In this document: positions 8,433 through 17,743 of the stretch, one piece after another
Layout: every line of letters begins with the position of its first letter
How positions within the stretch are numbered: the stretch's first letter is position 1
Origin: Lachnospiraceae bacterium
GTDB lineage: Bacteria; Bacillota; Clostridia; Lachnospirales; Lachnospiraceae
Length of the DNA: 64,000 bases
Reading direction: 5' to 3'
Assembly (NCBI GenBank): GCA_902363555.1
Contig: CABJAM010000001.1
Coordinates: 744,001-808,000, forward strand
Notes under the pieces: generated by a model
Told to the model about the DNA's origin: nothing
Seen by the model: the letters and a program-made list of their open reading frames with translations, nothing else
Databases searched by the model: none
Made by a program: the position numbers and the translations under genes

Positions 8433-8531
8433 CCGATCGGTTTGTCTGAGCAGTTACTTTAGGAGTAACCGTTTGGCTTATCTGAGCAGTTACACCTTAT
8501 GTGTAATAGTTCAGCCTGTCTGATCGGCTGC
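8433..8531 (+). repeat. Three imperfect tandem units with stem-loops
   Basis: TCTGAGCAGTTAC occurs twice (about 8445 and 8480) and a diverged TCTGATCGGCT follows. Each of the first two units folds as a small hairpin (GTTAC/GTAAC, then GTTACAC/GTGTAAT). The unit resembles the GTAACAGT hairpin between murT and gatD. No reading frame is supported here. Confidence 0.5.
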
Positions 8532-8592
8532 CCTATGCAAAATCTGCATAACAAAACTTCGCAAAATGCTATGGACTGTGGCTGGTGTCGTA

Positions 8593-8601
8593 TGATATAA
8601 T
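8593..8601 (+). promoter_or_regulatory. Extended -10 promoter of the coiled-coil gene
   Basis: TGATATAAT fits the extended -10 consensus (TGnTATAAT); no good -35 is seen. The leader that follows (about 8610-8670) contains GCCAGG/CCTGGC and CTAGT/ACTAG pairings, so it is likely folded. Confidence 0.55.
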
Positions 8602-8701
8602 ATTTGCACTTGGCCAGGTCCTTTCTAGTACAGCATTTTACTAGCCTGGCGGGAAGGGGCTGGCCAGTGAATCAATGCCAGGGGAGAAGGTGAAGAAGTA
8701 C

Positions 8702-9172
8702 ATGGATAATCAGGAAATGTTATCGGCTTTGTCCGGATTGCTGGACGAAAAACTGGAGCCGATAAAAAGCGATATTCGCGAATTAAAGACGGATGTTGCT
8801 GAATTAAAGTCGGATGTCGCTGAATTAAAGTCGGATGTCGCTAATTTAAAGTCAGATGTTGCCGAATTAAAAGTCAACGTTGAAGTCTTAAACACGAAAG
8901 TAGGTACATTAACCAAGGATGTCGGAAGCTTAAAGTCCGGCGTAGCTCAGTTAAATGTGCGCATGACCAACGCCGAAATTGCCATCCGCGATTTAAGGCT
9001 CGTCCAGGAAAACAGAATTTTACCATTGATAAATATGCTTGCAGAGAATTACGTACCAGCGTCGCAGCGGTTTATAGACCGTGCAGACCAGATCGACGAT
9101 ATGCAGGCTGATATACATACGATGAAGAGGGTTATAAGAGAACACAGTGAAAAATTACAAAAACTTGCTTAA
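8702..9172 (+). CDS. Small coiled-coil protein with heptad repeats
   Basis: The 156-residue product has five consecutive seven-residue units of the form ELKSDVA (about 23-58), followed by looser heptads, then a mixed region ending in DIHTMKRVIREHSEKLQKL. It is an all-helical coiled coil with no membrane segment or signal. The ATG at 8702 (MDNQEM) is chosen for its spacing from AAGGTG; an ATG at 8675 has no close ribosome site. No enzymatic function is implied. A protein of related design (11-residue repeats) lies at 28118-28543. The DNA repeats in the gene simply reflect the heptads. Confidence 0.8.
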   Translation: MDNQEMLSALSGLLDEKLEPIKSDIRELKTDVAELKSDVAELKSDVANLKSDVAELKVNVEVLNTKVGTLTKDVGSLKSGVAQLNVRMTNAEIAIRDLRLVQENRILPLINMLAENYVPASQRFIDRADQIDDMQADIHTMKRVIREHSEKLQKLA

Positions 9173-9183
9173 CGACTATTTTT

Positions 9184-9224
9184 AAGGCGCAGACTTCCGT
9201 CCAAATCCGGAATCTGCGCTTTTT
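9184..9224 (+). terminator. Rho-independent terminator after the coiled-coil gene
   Basis: GCGCAGA (9187-9193) pairs with TCTGCGC (9213-9219), with an inner TTCCG/CGGAA extension, followed by TTTTT. The dispersed repeat starts immediately after. Confidence 0.9.
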
Positions 9225-9226
9225 GC

Positions 9227-9389
9227 GCGAAGCAACGAGCCACAAAGGGGAGCTAGCTCACCTTTGCGGCGACTGCCGCGACCCGGCATCAGCCGGGGTG
9301 AGCGAAGCAACGAGCCAGAAAGGTGAGCTGGCTCCCCATTGCGGCGACTGCCGCGACCCGGCATCAGCCGGGGTGAGCGAAGCAACGAG
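9227..9389 (+). repeat. Dispersed repeat, copies B1 and B2 plus a partial unit (75-bp tandem)
   Basis: GCGAAGCAACGAG starts at 9227, 9302 and 9377, an exact 75-bp period. Each full unit contains GCAACGAGCCA, a GAGCTNGCTC palindrome, and GCGGCGACTGCCGC then GACCCGGCATCAGCCGGG. The third unit is cut after 13 bases, where the rpoB promoter begins. Confidence 0.88.
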
Positions 9390-9400
9390 AAAAAAAGTGC

Positions 9401-9430
9401 TTGACAACCCCTCCCCCGCCGTGTTAAGAT
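9401..9430 (+). promoter_or_regulatory. Promoter of rpoB-rpoC
   Basis: TTGACA (9401-9406), an 18-bp C-rich spacer, TAAGAT (9425-9430). It follows the truncated repeat unit and leaves a leader of about 100 nt before rpoB, so rpoBC has its own promoter, separate from rplJL. Confidence 0.75.
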
Positions 9431-9538
9431 AATATACTGCAATTAGTGTGGGTTTCCAGGCCATTCTTTCAGATGCGCTTTCGTCAACCTGCACAAAAGG
9501 AACTCGCACACAACGATTTAAGGGGTGAAAAACGTCAA

Positions 9539-12500
9539 ATGAATAGCAATCGAATTAAACCAGTCAAAGCCGGAAAAGGCATCCGCATGAGCTATTCCCA
9601 TCGAAAAGAAGTCCTTCAGATGCCCAATCTTATCGAGGTACAGAAAAATTCTTATAATTGGTTCCTTGAGAAGGGTCTGAAAGAAGTCTTTGAAGATATA
9701 TCTCCAATCGCTGACTACAGCGGACATCTGAGTCTTGAGTTTACTGATTTCACATTATGCGAAGATGATGTTAAGTATAGCATTGAGGAATGTAAAGAGC
9801 GTGACGCAACCTACGCCGCGCCGCTGAAAGTAAGAGTCCGTCTCATCAACAAAGAGACTGACGAGATTAATGAACATGAAATATTTATGGGCGATCTGCC
9901 ATTAATGACAGAAACCGGAACCTTCGTGATCAACGGAGCTGAGCGTGTTATCGTCAGCCAGTTAGTACGTTCTCCGGGTATTTACTATGGCATCGGCCAC
10001 GATAAGATTGGTAAGACACTGTATAGCTGTACCGTGATCCCCAACCGTGGTGCATGGCTGGAGTACGAGACAGATTCCAACGATGTGTTCTACGTTCGTG
10101 TGGACCGTACCCGTAAGGTGCCCATTACCGTCCTGATCCGTTCCCTTGGTATCGGAACCAATCAGGAGATCATCGACCTGTTCGGTGAAGAACCGAAGAT
10201 CCTTGCCAGTATGACAAAGGATACCTCGGACAATTACCATGACGGTCTGTTGGAGTTATATAAGAAAATACGTCCGGGCGAGCCGCTTTCCGTGGAGAGC
10301 GCTGAGTCTCTGATCAACTCCATGTTCTTCGATCCGAGAAGATATGACCTGGCGAAGGTTGGACGTTACAAGTTTAATAAAAAGCTGGCATTTAAGTATC
10401 GTATCAAGAATTTCACGCTGGCAGAAGACGTGGTGGATACAAACACCGGCGAAATCCTGGCCGAAGCCGGCACTGTCATTACAGAGGAGCTGGCCGTAGC
10501 TATCCAGAACGCCGCCATTCCTGCGGTTTTTGTTACCAGTGAGGAAGGCCGCAAGGTGAAGATCCTGTCCAATATGACCGTGGATCTGTCTGCTTACGTG
10601 GATGGCGACCCGAGAGATCTGGGCATCACCGAGCTGGTTTACTATCCGGTGCTGAAATCCATTCTGGACGAGTACGATAATATTGATGATATAAAAGCTG
10701 CCATTAAGAAAAATGTGCATGAGCTGATCCCCATGCATATTACGAAGGAAGATATTCTGGCTTCCATTAACTACAACATGCATCTGGAATATGGCGTGGG
10801 AAATGCCGACGATATCGACCATTTGGGCAATCGTCGTATCCGTGCCGTGGGCGAACTGCTGCAGAACCAGTACCGCATCGGTCTTTCCCGTATGGAGCGT
10901 GTCGTACGCGAGCGTATGACGACTCAGGATCTGGAGGGCATTTCCCCGCAGTCCCTGATCAATATCAAGCCTGTGACTGCCGCAGTGAAGGAGTTTTTCG
11001 GAAGCTCCCAGCTTTCCCAGTTCATGGACCAGAACAACCCGCTGTCTGAGCTGACACATAAGCGCCGTCTGTCTGCCCTGGGTCCTGGTGGTCTTTCCCG
11101 TGACCGCGCCGGATTCGAGGTACGTGATGTTCACTACACCCATTATGGACGTATGTGCCCCATCGAGACGCCTGAAGGTCCCAACATCGGTTTGATCAAC
11201 TCCCTGGCCAGCTATGCCCGTATTAATGAATACGGCTTTGTTGAAGCCCCTTACCGCAAGGTGGATAAGACAGACCCGAAGAATCCAAGGGTCACTGATG
11301 ATGTTGTATACCTTACCGCTGATGAAGAGGATAACTATATCGTTGCACAGGCCAATGCGCCTCTGGACGATGATGGTTACTTTGTTGAAAATAACGTATC
11401 CGGACGTTTCCGCGAGGAGACTTCCCAGTTTGTACGTTCCAGAATCGATTTGATGGACGTTTCCCCGAAGATGGTATTCTCCGTGGCTACATCCATGATC
11501 CCGTTCCTGGAAAATGACGATGCCAACCGTGCCCTCATGGGCTCCAACATGCAGCGTCAGGCCGTGCCGCTGATGCTTACCGATTCCTCTGTTGTTGGTA
11601 CCGGTATGGAAGGCAAAGCCGCCGTGGACTCCGGTGTCTGTGTTGTTGCAAAGCGTTCCGGTGTCGTTGAAAAATCCTCCGCCAGTGAAATCGTTGTAAA
11701 AACCGATGATGGCGATAAGGACCGTTATAAATTGCTGAAATTTATCGGCAGTAACCAGGGTGCCTGCTATAATCAGCGCCCGATTGTATATAAAAATGAC
11801 CGTGTTGTTGCCGGCGATGTGCTGGCCGACGGACCATCCACCTTTAACGGTGAAATCGCCCTCGGTAAAAACCCGCTCATCGGCTTTATGACCTGGGAAG
11901 GCTATAATTACGAGGATGCTGTTCTTTTGAGCGAGCGTCTTGTACAGGAGGATGTGTACACATCTATCCACATTGCCGAATACGAGGCTGAAGCCCGTGA
12001 TACGAAGCTGGGGCCGGAGGAGATCACCAGAGATGTGCCGGGTGTGGGCGATGACGCTCTTAAAAACCTGGACGAGCGCGGAATCATCCGTGTGGGCGCC
12101 GAGGTACGCGCCGGGGATATCCTGGTCGGAAAGGTAACGCCAAAGGGCGAGACTGAGCTGACCGCTGAGGAACGTCTGCTTCGCGCTATTTTCGGTGAGA
12201 AGGCCCGCGAGGTCCGCGATACCTCCTTAAAGGTGCCGCACGGCGAATATGGTATCATTCTGGATGCCAAAGTATTTACAAGAGAAAACGGCGACGAATT
12301 ATCTCCGGGTGTCAATGAATGCGTGCGCGTATACATTGCCCAGAAGCGTAAGATTTCCGTTGGTGATAAGATGGCCGGACGTCATGGTAACAAGGGTGTT
12401 GTTTCCCGTATATTACCTGTGGAGGATATGCCATTCCTGCCCAACGGCCGCCCCCTGGATATCGTGCTCAACCCATTGGGCGTGCCTTCCCGTATGAATA

Positions 12501-13387
12501 TCGGGCAGGTGCTGGAAGTCCATTTAGGCCTGGCAGCCAAGGCTCTTGGATTTAAGATCGAAACGCCGGTATTTGACGGCGCCAACGAAGATGACATTAT
12601 GGATACACTGGAACTGGCCAATGACTATGTCAACACTTCCTGGGAAGAATTTACTGAGAAGTGGAAAGACATTCTGGACCCCGGTGTTTATGAATATCTG
12701 GATAACAACAAGGCTTACAGAGAGGAATGGAAGGGCGTTCCCATCAGCCGTACCGGTAAGATCCAACTGCGCGACGGTCGTACCGGTGAAGAATTTGACA
12801 GTCCGGTAACCGTGGGTTACATGCATTACCTGAAGCTCCATCATCTGGTTGATGATAAGATCCATGCACGTTCCACAGGACCGTACTCCCTTGTAACACA
12901 GCAGCCTCTGGGCGGTAAAGCACAGTTCGGCGGACAGCGTTTCGGAGAGATGGAGGTTTGGGCATTGGAGGCCTACGGCGCATCCTATACCCTTCAGGAG
13001 ATCCTGACCTTCAAGTCCGATGATGTTACCGGCCGTGTGAAGACCTATGAAGCCATTATTAAGGGTGAAAATGTCAGCGAACCTGGTATTCCTGAATCCT
13101 TTAAGGTATTGCTCAAAGAATTGCAGGCTCTGGCTCTGGATGTGCGCGTACTGCGCGATGACCAGACCGAGGTGGAGATCGGCGAAAACATTGATTACGG
13201 TGATGATGATATCACCCATATCATGAACGGCGATAACGATTTCTTTGACAATGATCTGGGCGATGGCTATAAGGAACAGGTCATTGACGACAACGATGAG
13301 CTTATCGATGTTGAAGAAGACGCCGATGATGTGGACGATTTTGATGATTTCTTCGATACCAGCAGTGATTCCGATTTAGATGACTAA
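9539..13387 (+). CDS. rpoB: RNA polymerase beta subunit
   Basis: The 1282-residue catalytic beta subunit of RNA polymerase. The start MNSNRIKPVKAGKGIRMSYS and EVLQMPNLIEVQKNSYNWFL are typical of clostridial RpoB. The rifampicin region is present with SSQLSQFMDQNNPLSEL and THKRRLSALGPGGL; IETPEGPNIGLINSLA, GYNYEDAVLLSE and KMAGRHGNKGV follow. ATG 9539 has AGGGGTG 11 bases upstream; translation from 9446 would include promoter-leader sequence. The last 60 residues or so (from about 1221) are very acidic, ending in Asp/Ser-rich sequence, longer than in most RpoB. rpoC starts 17 bases after the stop. Confidence 0.98.
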   Translation: MNSNRIKPVKAGKGIRMSYSHRKEVLQMPNLIEVQKNSYNWFLEKGLKEVFEDISPIADYSGHLSLEFTDFTLCEDDVKYSIEECKERDATYAAPLKVRVRLINKETDEINEHEIFMGDLPLMTETGTFVINGAERVIVSQLVRSPGIYYGIGHDKIGKTLYSCTVIPNRGAWLEYETDSNDVFYVRVDRTRKVPITVLIRSLGIGTNQEIIDLFGEEPKILASMTKDTSDNYHDGLLELYKKIRPGEPLSVESAESLINSMFFDPRRYDLAKVGRYKFNKKLAFKYRIKNFTLAEDVVDTNTGEILAEAGTVITEELAVAIQNAAIPAVFVTSEEGRKVKILSNMTVDLSAYVDGDPRDLGITELVYYPVLKSILDEYDNIDDIKAAIKKNVHELIPMHITKEDILASINYNMHLEYGVGNADDIDHLGNRRIRAVGELLQNQYRIGLSRMERVVRERMTTQDLEGISPQSLINIKPVTAAVKEFFGSSQLSQFMDQNNPLSELTHKRRLSALGPGGLSRDRAGFEVRDVHYTHYGRMCPIETPEGPNIGLINSLASYARINEYGFVEAPYRKVDKTDPKNPRVTDDVVYLTADEEDNYIVAQANAPLDDDGYFVENNVSGRFREETSQFVRSRIDLMDVSPKMVFSVATSMIPFLENDDANRALMGSNMQRQAVPLMLTDSSVVGTGMEGKAAVDSGVCVVAKRSGVVEKSSASEIVVKTDDGDKDRYKLLKFIGSNQGACYNQRPIVYKNDRVVAGDVLADGPSTFNGEIALGKNPLIGFMTWEGYNYEDAVLLSERLVQEDVYTSIHIAEYEAEARDTKLGPEEITRDVPGVGDDALKNLDERGIIRVGAEVRAGDILVGKVTPKGETELTAEERLLRAIFGEKAREVRDTSLKVPHGEYGIILDAKVFTRENGDELSPGVNECVRVYIAQKRKISVGDKMAGRHGNKGVVSRILPVEDMPFLPNGRPLDIVLNPLGVPSRMNIGQVLEVHLGLAAKALGFKIETPVFDGANEDDIMDTLELANDYVNTSWEEFTEKWKDILDPGVYEYLDNNKAYREEWKGVPISRTGKIQLRDGRTGEEFDSPVTVGYMHYLKLHHLVDDKIHARSTGPYSLVTQQPLGGKAQFGGQRFGEMEVWALEAYGASYTLQEILTFKSDDVTGRVKTYEAIIKGENVSEPGIPESFKVLLKELQALALDVRVLRDDQTEVEIGENIDYGDDDITHIMNGDNDFFDNDLGDGYKEQVIDDNDELIDVEEDADDVDDFDDFFDTSSDSDLDD

Positions 13388-13404
13388 AGAAGGGAGTGCC
13401 ATAT

Positions 13405-16400
13405 ATGCCTGAAACGAAAAGTAATGAAACCTACCAGCCGATGACATTTGATGCCATCAAGATTGGTCTGGCTTCACCTGATAAAATAAGACAGTGGTCC
13501 CACGGCGAAGTTAAAAAACCGGAGACCATCAATTACAGAACGTTAAAGCCGGAAAAAGACGGTCTGTTCTGTGAAAAGATTTTCGGGCCGAGCAAGGACT
13601 GGGAATGTCATTGCGGCAAATATAAGAAAATCCGTTATAAAGGCGTTGTCTGCGACCGTTGTGGCGTTGAGGTCACAAAGGCCAGCGTGCGCCGTGAACG
13701 TATGGGCCATATTGAACTGGCAGCTCCGGTTTCCCATATCTGGTATTTTAAAGGAATCCCCAGCCGCTTAGGTCTGATCCTCGATATGTCTCCGAGAAAC
13801 CTGGAAAAGGTATTGTATTTCGCCTCCTATGTGGTTCTTGATAAGGGCGAGACCGACCTGCAGGAAAAACAGGTGCTCTCTGAAAAAGAATTCAGAGAAG
13901 CCTATGATAAATATGGCAACAGCTTCCGCGTGGGCATGGGCGCCGAGTCCGTCCAGGAACTGCTCCAGCGCATCGATTTGGACAAGGATGCGGAAGAATT
14001 AAAGAGGGGCCTGAAAGACTCCTCCGGCCAGAAACGGGCCCGGATCATTAAGCGCCTGGAGGTTGTGGAAGCCTTCAGAAGCTCCGGCAACCGTCCGGAA
14101 TGGATGATCCTTGATGTGGTTCCGGTTATCCCTCCGGATATCCGGCCTATGGTACAGCTTGACGGCGGCCGTTTTGCCACCTCCGACTTAAATGATCTGT
14201 ACCGCAGAATTATTAATAGAAATAACCGTTTAAAGAGACTCCTTGAGCTGGGCGCTCCGGATATTATTGTCCGCAATGAAAAGCGTATGCTCCAGGAAGC
14301 TGTGGATGCCCTGATCGATAACGGCCGCCGCGGCCGTCCGGTTACCGGTCCTGGAAATCGTGCACTGAAATCATTGTCCGATATGCTCAAAGGTAAGCAG
14401 GGCCGTTTCCGTCAGAACCTTCTTGGTAAACGTGTGGATTACTCCGGTCGTTCCGTTATCGTCGTTGGACCTGAGCTGAAAATTTATCAGTGCGGTCTGC
14501 CGAAGGAAATGGCCATCGAGCTGTTCAAGCCTTTCGTTATGCGTCAGCTTGTAGCTCAGGGTCTTGCCCACAATATTAAATCCGCAAAGAAGATGGTGGA
14601 ACGCCTTCAGCCGGAAGTATGGGATGTATTGGAGGATGTCATTAAAGAACATCCGGTCATGCTCAACCGTGCGCCGACACTGCACCGACTGGGAATCCAG
14701 GCTTTCGAGCCGATCCTTGTGGAAGGTAAAGCCATTAAGCTGCATCCGCTTGTATGTACGGCCTTCAACGCCGACTTCGACGGTGACCAGATGGCTGTTC
14801 ATGTACCTTTGTTTGTGGAAGCTCAGGCAGAGTGCCGGTTCCTGCTCCTGTCGCCCAACAACCTGTTAAAGCCGTCGGATGGTGGACCTGTGGCCGTTCC
14901 TTCACAGGATATGGTTCTTGGTATTTATTATCTGACACTGGATAAACCGGGCGATATTGGCGAAGGCAAGTTTTTCAAGAGCCCCAACGAAGCGCTGCTG
15001 GCCTATGAAAATAAGGTCATCACCCTTCATTCTAAAATAAAAGTCCGCCGTGAGGGTCTGGTCGATGGTCAGATGGTATCCAGAGTGATTGAGACGACGT
15101 TAGGACGTCTGCTCTTTAACGAGATCATCCCTCAGGATCTTGGATTTGTGGACCGTAACAATCCGGATAATTTCCTGCTTCCGGAAATCGACTTCCTTGT
15201 CGGTAAAAAGCAGTTAAAGAAGATCATTGACAAATGCATTAACAATCATGGCGCCACAAAGACAGCCGAAGTGCTGGACGATGTGAAGGCCATCGGTTAT
15301 AAATATTCCACCATCAGTGCTATCACCGTATCCATTTCCGATATGACTGTGCCGGATGAAAAGAAGGAATATCTTGCCGAAGCCGAGCGTACCATTGATG
15401 CGATTACAAAGAACTTCCGCCGTGGTCTTGTGACCGAGGAGGAGCGTTATAAAGCCGTTATCGAAGCATGGAAAAATGCCGATGATAAGATTACAAACGC
15501 CCTGCTCACCGGTCTTGATAAGTACAACAACATCTTTATGATGGCGGACTCCGGTGCCCGTGGTTCTAACCAGCAGATCAAACAGCTGGCAGGTATGCGT
15601 GGTCTTATGGCCGATACAACCGGCCGTACCATCGAGCTGCCTATCAAGTCCAACTTCCGTGAAGGTCTGGACGTTTTGGAATACTTTATCTCCGCTCATG
15701 GCGCCCGCAAGGGTCTGTCCGATACGGCTCTGCGTACAGCCGACTCCGGTTACCTGACCCGCCGTCTCGTAGACGTTTCGCAGGATCTTATTGTCCGCGA
15801 GACAGACTGCTGCGAAGGCATGAAGGAAATTCCGGGTATGTGGATCGAAGCGTTCACCGACGGCAAGGAAGTGATCGAGAGCCTGGAAGACCGTATGACC
15901 GGACGTTATGCGGCCGCAGATATTGTGGACCCGGAGACGGGCGAGCTGCTTGTTAAGGCAAACCATATGATCACACCGAAGCGCGCCGCCAGAGTGGCAG
16001 CCACCGGTCTTACCCGCGTTAGAATCCGTACCGTGCTGTCCTGTAAGTCTCATATTGGTGTCTGCGCGAAGTGCTATGGTGCCAACATGGCTACCGGCCA
16101 GGCTGTACAGGTGGGTGAAGCCGTAGGTATCATCGCCGCACAGTCCATCGGTGAACCGGGTACACAGTTGACCATGCGAACATTCCACAGCGGCGGTGTT
16201 GCCGGCGACGATATCACACAGGGTCTTCCACGTGTCGAGGAGTTGTTCGAGGCACGTAAGCCGAAGGGTCTTGCCATCATCGCAGAATTTGCCGGTGTGG
16301 CAACCATTAAGGATACAAAGAAGAAGCGCGAGGTTATCGTGACCAACGATGAAACCGGAGAATCCAAGGCATACCTCATTCCTTACGGTTCCAGAATCAA

Positions 16401-17250
16401 GGCGCTTGACGGCCAGGTACTGGAAGCCGGCGATGAGCTGACCGAAGGTAGTATCAATCCTCACGACCTGTTAAAGATCAAGGGTGTCCGTGCAGTTCAG
16501 GATTACATGATCCAGGAGGTTCAGCGTGTATACCGCCTCCAGGGTGTTGAAATCAATGATAAGCACGTAGAGGTGATCGTTCGCCAGATGCTCAAAAAGA
16601 TCCGCATTGAGAATAACGGAGATACGGATTATCTTCCGGGCACATTGGTGGATGTCCTTGACTTTGACGAGATCAATGAAAACCTTGTAGATTTAGGAAA
16701 ACGTCCGGCAGAGGGCACCCAGGTTATGCTTGGTATCACAAAGGCATCCCTGGCAACCAACTCCTTCCTGTCCGCAGCGTCCTTCCAGGAAACGACCAAG
16801 GTACTCACCGAAGCCGCCATCAAGGGCAAGGTTGACCCGCTCATCGGTCTGAAGGAAAACGTTCTGATCGGTAAGCTGATCCCGGCCGGTACCGGTATGA
16901 AACGCTACCGCAGCGTGAAGCTGGATACCGACGAGGCATTTGAAGCAGCCATGGAGAAAAAACGCGCCGACGAGGCTGCGCTCCTGGAAGCTATGGAAGC
17001 CCAGAAGGCTGCCGAAAAAGCCGAGAAGGAAGCCAAGGATAAAGAAGCCCGCGAAGCCCGTGAGGCCAAAGCCGCCGCAGCCGCTGCATTAGCAGATGCG
17101 GACATGGATGACGATTACGCTGACGATGAAGACATCGACATCGAAGATGTATTAGAAGATGAAATCGACGATATCGAGGATCTTGATGATGTAAAAGACC
17201 TTGATGACATTGAAGATATCGACGACGTCATCATCGACGATGAAATCTGA
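13405..17250 (+). CDS. rpoC: RNA polymerase beta-prime subunit
   Basis: The 1281-residue beta-prime subunit. The N-terminal zinc site is seen in CHCGKYKKIRYKGVVCDRCG, and the active-site magnesium loop NADFDGDQM has Asp457, Asp459 and Asp461. The second zinc site CKSHIGVCAKCYG and the trigger-loop region LTMRTFHSGGVA follow. ATG 13405 is preferred over an in-frame GTG at 13396, which lies inside the ribosome site AGGGAGTG. The C-terminus is unusual: an Ala/Lys/Glu-rich helix (about 1175-1233) and then about 48 residues that are almost all Asp/Glu/Ile/Val. A strong terminator follows. Confidence 0.98.
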   Translation: MPETKSNETYQPMTFDAIKIGLASPDKIRQWSHGEVKKPETINYRTLKPEKDGLFCEKIFGPSKDWECHCGKYKKIRYKGVVCDRCGVEVTKASVRRERMGHIELAAPVSHIWYFKGIPSRLGLILDMSPRNLEKVLYFASYVVLDKGETDLQEKQVLSEKEFREAYDKYGNSFRVGMGAESVQELLQRIDLDKDAEELKRGLKDSSGQKRARIIKRLEVVEAFRSSGNRPEWMILDVVPVIPPDIRPMVQLDGGRFATSDLNDLYRRIINRNNRLKRLLELGAPDIIVRNEKRMLQEAVDALIDNGRRGRPVTGPGNRALKSLSDMLKGKQGRFRQNLLGKRVDYSGRSVIVVGPELKIYQCGLPKEMAIELFKPFVMRQLVAQGLAHNIKSAKKMVERLQPEVWDVLEDVIKEHPVMLNRAPTLHRLGIQAFEPILVEGKAIKLHPLVCTAFNADFDGDQMAVHVPLFVEAQAECRFLLLSPNNLLKPSDGGPVAVPSQDMVLGIYYLTLDKPGDIGEGKFFKSPNEALLAYENKVITLHSKIKVRREGLVDGQMVSRVIETTLGRLLFNEIIPQDLGFVDRNNPDNFLLPEIDFLVGKKQLKKIIDKCINNHGATKTAEVLDDVKAIGYKYSTISAITVSISDMTVPDEKKEYLAEAERTIDAITKNFRRGLVTEEERYKAVIEAWKNADDKITNALLTGLDKYNNIFMMADSGARGSNQQIKQLAGMRGLMADTTGRTIELPIKSNFREGLDVLEYFISAHGARKGLSDTALRTADSGYLTRRLVDVSQDLIVRETDCCEGMKEIPGMWIEAFTDGKEVIESLEDRMTGRYAAADIVDPETGELLVKANHMITPKRAARVAATGLTRVRIRTVLSCKSHIGVCAKCYGANMATGQAVQVGEAVGIIAAQSIGEPGTQLTMRTFHSGGVAGDDITQGLPRVEELFEARKPKGLAIIAEFAGVATIKDTKKKREVIVTNDETGESKAYLIPYGSRIKALDGQVLEAGDELTEGSINPHDLLKIKGVRAVQDYMIQEVQRVYRLQGVEINDKHVEVIVRQMLKKIRIENNGDTDYLPGTLVDVLDFDEINENLVDLGKRPAEGTQVMLGITKASLATNSFLSAASFQETTKVLTEAAIKGKVDPLIGLKENVLIGKLIPAGTGMKRYRSVKLDTDEAFEAAMEKKRADEAALLEAMEAQKAAEKAEKEAKDKEAREAREAKAAAAAALADADMDDDYADDEDIDIEDVLEDEIDDIEDLDDVKDLDDIEDIDDVIIDDEI

Positions 17251-17269
17251 AAATAGAATCTATATACTC

Positions 17270-17322
17270 CGGGCCCGGAGGCCTGACGTTTTGCGCGTCA
17301 GACCTCCGGGCCCGTTCCTTTT
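17270..17322 (+). terminator. Strong terminator after rpoC
   Basis: CGGGCCCGGAGG (17270-17281) pairs with CCTCCGGGCCCG (17303-17314), extended by CTGACG/CGTCAG in the middle, then TTCCTTTT. It ends the rpoBC transcript. Confidence 0.92.
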
Positions 17323-17533
17323 ATGTGATGTGGATACTGCCGAACTGTTGGGCTACCGGCCTGCCGCATAGTGCAGTGCTGCACAGGGCCGTACAGCTCC
17401 CTGGAGGCGCTCCCAGCCCTGCGACGCCCGCCTGCTTTTTCGCTCCGCAGATGGAACAAAAATACGCAAAAAAATCATATTTTTCGCCTTGAAAGTAATG
17501 ATTTTAGGTATACCGTAATTTTCACAAATGGTG
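17323..17533. other. Intergenic stretch without a supported gene
   Basis: The first part (to about 17455) is GC-rich with several short inverted pairs (for example TGCAGTGCTGCA); the second is AT-rich. No reading frame with a ribosome site is seen. The cold-shock gene promoter follows. Confidence 0.5.
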
Positions 17534-17562
17534 TTGACAATGGTAAAAAACTGGGGTATACT
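17534..17562 (+). promoter_or_regulatory. Promoter upstream of the cold-shock gene
   Basis: TTGACA (17534-17539), 17 bp, TATACT (17557-17562): a near-consensus SigA promoter. Transcription would start near 17569, giving a leader of about 175 nt before the csp ATG. Confidence 0.85.
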
Positions 17563-17590
17563 GGGGATGTATTCAGGTAAAGACATTGAT

Positions 17591-17649
17591 CTCACATATT
17601 TTTGTAAGTTATTGTTCTGACAATGAATTACAAAAATATGTGAGATTTT
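17591..17649 (+). terminator. Hairpin terminator or attenuator in the csp leader
   Basis: A perfect 17-bp stem runs from CTCACATATTTTTGTAA (17591-17607) to TTACAAAAATATGTGAG (17628-17644), followed by ATTTTT. It sits between the promoter and csp. It could end a short RNA of about 80 nt or act as a switchable attenuator for csp. Its AU-rich stem would be more stable at low temperature. Confidence 0.75.
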
Positions 17650-17743
17650 TGTTATATTCCACAGATCGTACACGAACGGAAAAATCCATGGGATATATAA
17701 AAACCTGGATCAAAAGGTGTATTAGGGAAGGAGGGTACTGGCA

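Noticed and set aside
8785..8900. CRISPR-like short DNA repeats
   Set aside because: The 21-bp units lie in frame within a coiled-coil gene and encode ELKSDVA heptads; there are no spacers.
10256..11971. Long minus-strand open frame (571 codons) opposite rpoB
   Set aside because: It is fully antisense to the conserved rpoB sequence, shows His/Gly/Thr-rich composition typical of the reverse of biased codons, and has no ribosome site.
15214..16464. Minus-strand open frame (416 codons) opposite rpoC
   Set aside because: Same reason: antisense to conserved rpoC, no start signals, no recognisable domain.
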